Source: CAZTXD01 sp964617995
Lineage (GTDB): Bacteria; Actinomycetota; Acidimicrobiia; Spongiisociales; ZC4RG35
Length of the DNA: 6,258 nucleotides
Assembly: GCA_964617995.1 (NCBI GenBank)
Contig: CAZTXD010000176.1
Coordinates: 1-6,258, forward strand
Direction of reading: 5' to 3'
Shown here: positions 1 to 4,493 of the stretch, piece after piece
Numbering within the stretch: position 1 is the first letter of the stretch
How the letters are laid out: every line of letters starts with the position of its first letter
Program-made: the position numbers and the translations under genes
The notes under the pieces: model-generated
What the model was told of the DNA's origin: nothing
Databases searched by the model: none
The model's input: only the letters and a program-made list of their open reading frames with translations

Positions 1-2
1 CC

Positions 3-49
3 GTTGTCGGTTGTCGGTTCCGACCGACCGAGAACCGACAACCGACAAC
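3..49. repeat. Perfect 18-bp inverted repeat built of heptamers
   Basis: Positions 3-20 are the exact reverse complement of 32-49, around an 11-nt loop (21-31). Each arm is two tandem heptamers plus a partial third: GTTGTCG twice (3-9 and 10-16) on the left, AACCGAC twice (33-39 and 40-46) on the right. As RNA it would form a very stable hairpin ending 17 nt before the dehydratase start codon. No U tract follows, so it is not a standard intrinsic terminator for + strand transcription. A second, degenerate member of the same design lies in the rplK-rplA gap. Its function is unknown: a mobile or expanding intergenic repeat, an mRNA-stability hairpin and a protein site are all possible. Confidence 0.9.
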
Positions 50-66
50 AGGGAAGCGAAGCGACC

Positions 67-864
67 ATGATCGGCGAGCTGGAGGGGCGCACCTATCCCG
101 ACCGTCCCTTCCGGGTCTGCGCGGAAAAGGTGGCGGAATTCGTCGACGTCACGAGCGACGACCCCGCCCGTTGGCTGTATGCGGCCCCTCCCGGATTCGC
201 CGCCGCCCTGCTGTTCGTGGTCGCTCCCGAGCTGTTGGCCGATCCCGCCGTGACGGGGGCGTTCGTCCACGGCGAGCAGACCTTCACCTGGACGGCGCCG
301 ATCAGAATGGAGACGGACCTGGCGGTGACGGGGACCGTCGACCGGGTCAGAACCAGAGGCGAGGTCAGCTTCGTGACGTTCTCACTGGAAGCCCGTGACG
401 AAGAGTCGACGGTGGTGGAGGGTCGGTCGACGTTCCTCGTGGGCACTTCCCTCTCTCCTGTGGATGAAGTGGCACAGGTGGCGGTCACCGACAGGGGAGA
501 CAACGACCCACCCGGGTTGGATCTGCCCCTCGCTCGTTCCGCCTCCCGGGCCGACCTGGTGCGCTACGCCGCCGCCACCCGCGACTGGAACCCCATCCAC
601 TGGGACCACGGCACCGCCGCCGCAGCCGGGTTGGGCGGCATCGTCGTCCACGGCCTGCTGCAGGCGTCGTGGCTGACCCAGGTCGCTGCTCTGGCGGGCG
701 AAGGCGACGCCCCCCTGAGCAAGGCGCGGTTCCGGTTCACTGCCCCGCTGCGCCCGGGACAGGCCGCCCTCCTCGAAGGTGAATCGCGCGGACCCGAGCC
801 GGAACTTCGCCTCTTGGCCGGAGACGTGGTTACCGTATCAGGACGATTCCAGGTGGGAATATGA
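67..864 (+). CDS. Two-domain MaoC-like (HadA/HadB-type) dehydratase
   Basis: A 265-residue double-hotdog protein. The N-terminal half (about 1-140) resembles the FAS1-like/HadA dehydratase domain, with a VHGEQ segment at 67-71 and an APP(G)F-like turn. The C-terminal half (about 155-265) carries the hydratase-2 motif, RDWNPIH at 172-178, in which Asp173 and His178 would be the catalytic pair; the usual Gly before Asp is Arg. The family hydrates or dehydrates (3R)-hydroxyacyl thioesters. In Mycobacterium the separate HadA, HadB and HadC subunits of the FAS-II dehydratase are encoded at this same place before trpT, so a role in acyl-chain elongation is a reasonable inference, but the substrate cannot be read from the sequence. 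I chose ATG67 because the frame upstream runs through the palindrome; GGGAAG at 51-56 is a possible though distant ribosome site. The stop overlaps the next start (ATGA, 861-864). Confidence 0.85.
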   Translation: MIGELEGRTYPDRPFRVCAEKVAEFVDVTSDDPARWLYAAPPGFAAALLFVVAPELLADPAVTGAFVHGEQTFTWTAPIRMETDLAVTGTVDRVRTRGEVSFVTFSLEARDEESTVVEGRSTFLVGTSLSPVDEVAQVAVTDRGDNDPPGLDLPLARSASRADLVRYAAATRDWNPIHWDHGTAAAAGLGGIVVHGLLQASWLTQVAALAGEGDAPLSKARFRFTAPLRPGQAALLEGESRGPEPELRLLAGDVVTVSGRFQVGI

Positions 865-1382
865 CCGACCGGGTAACACAAGCCGATTTCGACGAGCTGG
901 TCACCGAGCACCACAGTCGGGTCTACGGGGTGGCGCTCCGGGTCGTCTCGGATCCCGATCTCGCCGCCGACGTCGCCCAGGAGACCTTCATTCGCGCCTG
1001 GCGCGGCCTGGCACGATTCCGCGGGGAGGCGGCCATCGGCACCTGGCTTCATCGGATAGCGGTGAACACCGCCCTCACGGCCCGTCATCGTGCCGCTCGC
1101 AATCGGGGAACGCCCCTCGATTCGATCGACGAAGTGGTGGCCGAAGCAACACCGGAGGCCGACCCCGAGCGACGCGGAGAGGTGCTCGACCTCCGCCGCC
1201 GTCTCGCGGCCGCTCTCGACACGCTGCCGGAGGGTCAGCGGGCAGTCGTCGTGCTCAAGGACGTGGAGGGATGGACCCACACCGAGATCGCCGACCGGCT
1301 CGGGATCACCGAATCGGCGGCGAAGGTGAGACTCCACCGGGCACACCGCCGCCTCGCCCAGCATCTGGGGGCGACGCCATGA
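861..1382 (+). CDS. ECF-family RNA polymerase sigma factor (sigma-70)
   Basis: A 173-residue protein with the two-domain layout of extracytoplasmic-function sigma factors. Region 2 spans about 8-75, with the core-binding helix DLAADVAQETFIRAWRG at 33-49 and the -10 recognition part ending in TWLHRIAVNTAL. A charged linker (about 76-110) joins it to region 4 (about 112-168), with LPEGQRAVVVLKDVEG and the helix-turn-helix HTEIADRLGITESAAKVRLH. It should direct core RNA polymerase to a small stress or envelope regulon. The start overlaps the dehydratase stop and is preceded by AGGTGG (851-856). The stop overlaps the start of a zinc-finger membrane protein, the usual place for a cognate anti-sigma factor. 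Its regulon and signal are unknown. There is no C-terminal extension as in larger ECF groups. Confidence 0.95.
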   Translation: MTDRVTQADFDELVTEHHSRVYGVALRVVSDPDLAADVAQETFIRAWRGLARFRGEAAIGTWLHRIAVNTALTARHRAARNRGTPLDSIDEVVAEATPEADPERRGEVLDLRRRLAAALDTLPEGQRAVVVLKDVEGWTHTEIADRLGITESAAKVRLHRAHRRLAQHLGATP

Positions 1383-1660
1383 GGGGGCTCTTCTGCCGGG
1401 CGGTACGAACGACCCTGGCGGCCCGCGTCCTGGACACCGGGAACAGTCCCTATGTGCTCGAGAGCCACGTGGCGAGCTGTCTTCGCTGTCAGGCCGTGGT
1501 GGCTCAGAGTCTCCGGCTCCGGAGGACCCTGGCCGACGTGGTCACGAGCCGGGAGATCGAGCTGAACTCGTCGAGCCCGCCGGTGGGGTGGATGGCCGCA
1601 GGTGTGGCATCGCTCGCCGCCGCCGCGTTGGTCGCTCGGATGCGTCAGCAAGACGGCTGA
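1379..1660 (+). CDS. Minimal membrane ZAS-type anti-sigma factor (putative)
   Basis: A 93-residue protein starting at an ATGA overlap with the ECF sigma gene. It contains H30-x3-C34-x2-C37, the signature of zinc-binding anti-sigma (ZAS) domains; Cys6 could be the fourth zinc ligand. A hydrophobic stretch at about 69-86 (VGWMAAGVASLAAAALVA) predicts one membrane helix, followed by only seven residues. By family knowledge it should bind and hold the sigma factor at the membrane, releasing it on a redox or envelope signal. Unusually, there is almost nothing beyond the membrane, so an extracytoplasmic sensor domain is absent; sensing would have to occur through the zinc site, the membrane or a partner. 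The helix that normally docks the sigma factor would be about 38-58. Confident as a gene; the anti-sigma role rests on motif plus position. Confidence 0.8.
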   Translation: MRGLFCRAVRTTLAARVLDTGNSPYVLESHVASCLRCQAVVAQSLRLRRTLADVVTSREIELNSSSPPVGWMAAGVASLAAAALVARMRQQDG

Positions 1661-1675
1661 GCCCCCCTGGTCGAG

Positions 1676-1704
1676 TTTCGTCTGGAGGCATGGGGCCGTA
1701 TACT
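1676..1704 (+). promoter_or_regulatory. Probable promoter of the tRNA-Trp transcript
   Basis: A good -10 hexamer TATACT lies at 1699-1704. With 17-bp spacing the -35 would be TTTCGT (1676-1681), a weak match to TTGACA. Transcription would start near 1711, about 16 nt before the mature tRNA 5' end. No terminator is visible between the tRNA and secE, so this promoter may also drive secE-nusG-rplK-rplA. Judged from consensus only. Confidence 0.5.
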
Positions 1705-1726
1705 CAGTGTTCCCGCCGAACCCCTG

Positions 1727-1801
1727 AGGGGTGTAGCTCTAATTGGTTAGAGCGCCGGTCTCCAAAACCGGAGGTTGGGGGTTCGAGTCCCTCCACCCCT
1801 G
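1727..1801 (+). tRNA. trpT: tRNA-Trp (anticodon CCA)
   Basis: A full cloverleaf can be folded. Acceptor AGGGGTG (1727-1733) pairs with CACCCCT (1794-1800); the discriminator is G1801. The D stem is GCTC/GAGC (1736-1739 with 1750-1753). The anticodon stem CCGGT/ACCGG (1755-1759 with 1767-1771) encloses loop CTCCAAA, with CCA at 1762-1764. The T stem GGGGG/CCCTC has one G-U pair and the loop TTCGAGT. The 3' CCA is not encoded (CGA follows), so it must be added by tRNA nucleotidyltransferase. Its place just before secE matches actinobacterial trpT. Confidence 0.98.
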
Positions 1802-1871
1802 CGAGGAGAGTGTTTCGGAAGACGGTCTCCCGTGGGGTCCGTCGGAATCGAGTCACCCAAGAGAGTCTGAC

Positions 1872-2189
1872 ATGAACCGAGAGATGCGCCGCCTCATGGA
1901 ACGTGAGGAGAGGCGACAGAAGAACAAAGAGAAGCCGACTGCCGCTCAGCGACGGAGCCAGGCGGTGGCTCGCGCCGCCCAGACGGAGCGCAAGTCCCTC
2001 TGGCAGAGACTGACGGCCTTCTTCCATGACGTGCGCCAGGAGATGCGCAAGGTGTCATGGCCCACCAACGAGCAGATGGTGGCGTTCACCACGGTCACCC
2101 TCATCACCACGATCGTTCTCACGATCGTCGTGTTCGGCCTCGATATAGCCATGAAGGAAGCCGTGTTTTTCGTGGTGCAGCGGAGTTGA
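1872..2189 (+). CDS. secE: Preprotein translocase subunit SecE
   Basis: A 105-residue single-span SecE. Residues 1-41 are highly charged (rich in Arg, Lys, Glu, Gln), a cytoplasmic extension common in high-GC Gram-positives. The conserved amphipathic segment follows, FFHDVRQEMRKVSWPTNEQM (50-69), containing the family hallmark K-V-S-W-P-T. One membrane helix spans about 70-90. SecE clamps SecY in the SecYEG channel and is essential for export. ATG1872 is chosen because the frame upstream overlaps the tRNA; the ribosome site is weak (AAGAGAG, about 1859-1865). The stop sits in TGATGATG, touching the nusG start, so the two are likely coupled. Confidence 0.96.
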   Translation: MNREMRRLMEREERRQKNKEKPTAAQRRSQAVARAAQTERKSLWQRLTAFFHDVRQEMRKVSWPTNEQMVAFTTVTLITTIVLTIVVFGLDIAMKEAVFFVVQRS

Positions 2190-2191
2190 TG

Positions 2192-2947
2192 ATGGCCGAC
2201 GTCGAAACGAGCGAGGAGATCCTCACCGAGGACGGGGTGGTCGAGGACCAGGAGAGCCCCGAAGCGACGGAAGATGCCCCCGCGGAGGCGAGCGAGATCG
2301 AGGTCCCCGAGGATGCCGATGATGCTGGAGACTCCGAGGAGCCCGATCAGGGCGATGAGGGCGCTGAGGCGGCCGCGGAAGAGCCGCCTGTACGGGCTCC
2401 CAGCCCCTACGACCTCGCCGGCGACTGGTACGTCATCCATTCCTACTCGGGCTACGAGAACAAGGTGAAGGCCAACCTGGAGACGCGGATCAAGTCCATG
2501 CACATGGAGGATCGGATCTTCGAGGTCCACATCCCCATGGAGGACGTCGTCGAGATCAAGGGCGGCAAGAAGGTCACCGTCCCCCGCAAGGTATTTCCCG
2601 GTTACATCCTGGTGCGGATGCGTCTCGACGACGATTCCTGGTATGCGGTGCGTAACACGCCTGGAGTGACCGGGTTCGTGGGCGGCAATCAGAAGCCGAC
2701 TCCTCTTTCCCGCCGGGAGGTGGAACGGTTCCTGGGAGTTCAGGAGGAGGAGGAGAAGGCCAAGCCGCGCTTCAAGCCGGACTGGGAGGTGGGCGAGCAG
2801 GTGCGGGTAGTGACCGGCCCATTCGCCGACTTCAACGGTGTCATCGAAGACATCAACATCGACCAGCAGAAGGTCGTCGTACTGGTCAATATCTTCGGGC
2901 GGGACACACCCGTCGAGTTGGGCTTCGACGACATCCACAAGAACTAG
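2192..2947 (+). CDS. nusG: Transcription termination/antitermination factor NusG
   Basis: A 251-residue NusG. Residues 1-67 hold 28 Asp/Glu and no Lys, Arg or His, an acidic low-complexity tail. The NGN domain, which binds the RNA polymerase clamp, covers about 77-185 (begins GDWYVIHSYSGYENKVKANL, with FPGYILVRM further on). The KOW domain covers about 195-251 (VTGPFADFNG). NusG promotes elongation and links polymerase to Rho or to ribosomal protein S10. Two in-frame ATGs are adjacent (2189 and 2192). I prefer 2192 because GGAG at 2182-2185 then has a 6-nt spacer; with 2189 the protein gains one Met. The stop is followed nine nt later by rplK. Confidence 0.97.
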   Translation: MADVETSEEILTEDGVVEDQESPEATEDAPAEASEIEVPEDADDAGDSEEPDQGDEGAEAAAEEPPVRAPSPYDLAGDWYVIHSYSGYENKVKANLETRIKSMHMEDRIFEVHIPMEDVVEIKGGKKVTVPRKVFPGYILVRMRLDDDSWYAVRNTPGVTGFVGGNQKPTPLSRREVERFLGVQEEEEKAKPRFKPDWEVGEQVRVVTGPFADFNGVIEDINIDQQKVVVLVNIFGRDTPVELGFDDIHKN

Positions 2948-2956
2948 GACCTGAGA

Positions 2957-3385
2957 ATGGGACGCAGACGACTAGTAACCACCCTCAAACTCCAGCTTCC
3001 CGCCGGCCAGGCGACTCCCGCCCCGCCGGTGGGCACCGCGCTGGGACCCCACGGGGTCAACCTCATGGATTTCGTGAAGGCCTACAACGATGCCACCGCC
3101 GGTCAGCGCGGCCAGATCGTTCCCGTCGAGATCGCCATCTACGAGGACAGATCGTTCACCTTCATCACCAAGACCCCGCCAGCCGCCGCCCTGCTCCGTC
3201 AGGCAGCCCGGGTCGACAAGGGCTCCTCTGAGCCGAACAAGGAGAAGGTGGGAAGCGTCACCCGCGCCCAGGTCAAGGAGATCGCCGAGACGAAGATGCC
3301 CGACCTCAGCGCCAACGACGTGGAGGCGGCGATGAAGATCGTGGAAGGAACGGCGAGATCGATGGGAATCACGGTCGACGGCTGA
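2957..3385 (+). CDS. rplK: 50S ribosomal protein L11
   Basis: A 142-residue protein of standard length. The N-terminal domain has the L11 hallmark, PAGQATPAPPVGTALGPHGV (15-34). The C-terminal RNA-binding domain is intact, with GSVTRAQVKEIAETKMPDLS and a GTARSMGI tail. L11 binds the GTPase-associated centre of 23S rRNA with L10/L12 and is the site where thiostrepton acts. An AGGA (2946-2949) seven nt before the ATG is the likely ribosome site and overlaps the nusG stop. By eye against E. coli L11, Thr27 replaces the conserved Pro26 and Pro31 replaces Gln30. The N-terminus MGRRRLVTT differs from the common MAKKV but keeps its basic character. Confidence 0.97.
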   Translation: MGRRRLVTTLKLQLPAGQATPAPPVGTALGPHGVNLMDFVKAYNDATAGQRGQIVPVEIAIYEDRSFTFITKTPPAAALLRQAARVDKGSSEPNKEKVGSVTRAQVKEIAETKMPDLSANDVEAAMKIVEGTARSMGITVDG

Positions 3386-3394
3386 TCCTCGACT

Positions 3395-3455
3395 GTTCTC
3401 GGTCATCGGTTCTCAGTTAGTGAAACCGAAAACTGAGAACTGAAAACTGAAAACC
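3395..3455. repeat. Degenerate heptamer inverted repeat in the rplK-rplA gap
   Basis: Four heptamers of type GTTNTCR run in exact register from 3395 to 3422, although two are strongly diverged. After one base, four of type AACYGAR run from 3424 to 3451, then AACC. The core arms 3409-3418 and 3431-3440 are perfect complements (10 bp, 12-nt loop); a G-U pair and two more pairs extend the stem to 3406/3443. It has the same unit length, phase and inverted arrangement as the repeat at 3-49, but has drifted. It is more AT-rich than its surroundings. It sits between the rplK stop and the putative L1-responsive leader of rplA. Confidence 0.85.
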
Positions 3456-3459
3456 ACCT

Positions 3460-3500
3460 ACGTGGGAGACGTGGAAACTCGTCGACTGGACCACAAGGAG
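3460..3500 (+). promoter_or_regulatory. Putative L1-binding mRNA element and rplA ribosome site
   Basis: GTGGGAG (3462-3468) and ACCAC (3490-3494) can pair through GUGG/CCAC to close a short internal-loop structure. The pattern GUGGGAG...ACCAC is also that of the L1-binding region of 23S rRNA (E. coli helices 75-76, recalled from memory). The 3' strand directly abuts the rplA Shine-Dalgarno AAGGAG (3495-3500), five nt before the ATG. Excess L1 binding here would hide the ribosome site, which is the known feedback logic of L1. An alternative hairpin pairs CCAC (3454-3457) with the same GTGG (3462-3465). Confidence 0.5.
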
Positions 3501-3505
3501 ACACA

Positions 3506-4222
3506 ATGCCCAAGCACGGGAAGAGATACACCGACGCAGCCAAGGGGTATGACAAGCTGACCCCCTACCCGGCCACACATGCACTGGAGCTGGTGAAGAC
3601 CTTCGCCACGGCCGGGTTCGACGAGAGCGTCGACGCCGTCTTCAAGCTCGGGATCGATCCCCGCAAGGCCGACCAGCTCGTGCGGGGCACCATCGCCCTG
3701 CCACATGGCACCGGCCAGGACGTGCGGGTGGCGGTTTTCGCTTCCGCCGACAAGGCGAGTGAGGCAGAGGCGGCCGGGGCCGACGTGGTGGGGGGTCAGG
3801 AGTTGGTCGCCGAGCTGCAGGGTGGCCGGGCGCTGGATTTCGACGTCGCCATCGCCACCCCCGACATGATGGCCGAGGTGGGCAAATTGGGCCGGACCCT
3901 CGGCCCCAGGGGCCTGATGCCCAATCCCAAGTCGGGCACGGTGACACAGGATGTGGCCAAGGCAGTGTCGGAGTTCAAGGCCGGACGTATCGAATACCGC
4001 AACGACCGTCACGGCAACGTCCACATCCCTATCGGCAAGGCCTCCTTCGAGGTGGATGCACTGCACGACAATCTGGCCGCCGTCAGTGCCGAGCTCGTCC
4101 GGGCCAAGCCCGCCGGCTCCAAGGGCCGCTACGTGCGCCAGCTGAGCGTGTCGTCGACGATGGGCCCTGGCGTCAAGGTAGACACCGGCCGTATCGAGGA
4201 TCTGGTCGCTCGCGCCGGCTGA
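3506..4222 (+). CDS. rplA: 50S ribosomal protein L1
   Basis: A 238-residue protein of normal length. It has the first-domain segment VDAVFKLGIDPRKADQLVRG, a GTIALPHGTG turn, and the L1 signature GKLGRTLGPRGLMPNP at 126-141 followed by KSGTVTQDV. The C-terminal part of the first domain (GNVHIPIGKASF) is also present. L1 forms the mobile L1 stalk that helps release deacylated tRNA from the E site, and it represses its own mRNA in many bacteria. The start has a strong AAGGAG five nt upstream. It is separated from rplK by 120 nt holding a repeat and a candidate L1 site. The next gene is convergent, so rplJ-rplL do not follow directly. Confidence 0.97.
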   Translation: MPKHGKRYTDAAKGYDKLTPYPATHALELVKTFATAGFDESVDAVFKLGIDPRKADQLVRGTIALPHGTGQDVRVAVFASADKASEAEAAGADVVGGQELVAELQGGRALDFDVAIATPDMMAEVGKLGRTLGPRGLMPNPKSGTVTQDVAKAVSEFKAGRIEYRNDRHGNVHIPIGKASFEVDALHDNLAAVSAELVRAKPAGSKGRYVRQLSVSSTMGPGVKVDTGRIEDLVARAG

Positions 4223-4228
4223 GAACGC

Positions 4229-4251
4229 GGCTCGATGGCTTCCGGCGAGCC
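4229..4251. terminator. Weak hairpin in convergent intergenic gap
   Basis: GGCTCG (4229-4234) can pair with CGAGCC (4246-4251) across an 11-nt loop, in the 34-nt gap between the stops of rplA and the convergent small gene. A bidirectional terminator is expected here, but the stem is only 6 bp and there is no U tract on either strand, so Rho-dependent termination is just as likely. Confidence 0.25.
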
Positions 4252-4256
4252 CTCGA

Positions 4257-4493
4257 TCAGTCGTCCGGGGAAGGTCGAGCATCCCGGCAAGGCTCACTCG
4301 TCGGCATGTCGGTAGTCGGTGGTGCCGGCAGGGAGGGGTCGACCGATCGTGGCGGGGGGCAGGTCGAGGGATGCTCCACTTCCACGCCGAAGCGGAAGGC
4401 CTGAAGTATCCCGCCATCGACTTCGAGCACCGCTGCCGATCCCACCACCAAGCCGAGCAACACGAGGGTGATGACTACCAGGAGACGCCTCAT
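4257..4493 (-). CDS. Small signal-anchored protein, unknown function
   Basis: A 78-residue protein not recognised as a family. The N-terminus is a typical signal sequence or membrane anchor: MRR, then about 18 hydrophobic residues (4-23). A short segment EVDGGILQAFRFGVEVEHP (24-42) follows, then a Pro-rich tail with two cysteines (Cys45 and Cys69), which could form a disulfide outside the cell. There is no clear Ala-x-Ala site or lipobox. The start overlaps the stop of the upstream signal peptidase-DUF5305 gene by ATGA (4490-4493), arguing for coupled translation and a shared role, as substrate, accessory or regulator of the peptidase. It ends 34 nt from the convergent rplA stop. The gene call is supported by the signal sequence and the overlap; the function is unknown. 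Confidence 0.7.
   Translation of the reverse strand: MRRLLVVITLVLLGLVVGSAAVLEVDGGILQAFRFGVEVEHPSTCPPPRSVDPSLPAPPTTDMPTSEPCRDARPSPDD

Noticed and set aside
564..1364. Long - strand open frame (266 codons) opposite the dehydratase and sigma factor genes
   Set aside because: It lies fully antisense to clearly recognisable domains; long antisense frames are expected in high-GC coding DNA and the translation shows no family motif.
1802..1871. A separate secE promoter or terminator between tRNA-Trp and secE
   Set aside because: No convincing -10/-35 pair or hairpin with a U tract is visible in these 70 nt; read-through from the tRNA promoter is the simpler view.
1946..2938. Long - strand open frame (330 codons) opposite secE and nusG
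   Set aside because: Antisense shadow of two conserved genes; His/Leu/Asp-rich low-complexity translation with no recognisable fold.
3395..3455. Heptamer repeats as a CRISPR array
   Set aside because: Units are 7 bp and contiguous, with no spacers, and no cas genes are nearby.
4300..4321. Three GTCGG units, two of them in 7-bp tandem, inside the tail of the 78-residue gene, as another member of the heptamer family
   Set aside because: Only two units are in register, there is no inverted partner, and the repeat is explained by coding for a Thr/Pro-rich tail.
3458..4417. Long - strand open frame (319 codons) opposite rplA
   Set aside because: Antisense shadow of a conserved ribosomal protein gene, also overlapping the small convergent gene in another frame.
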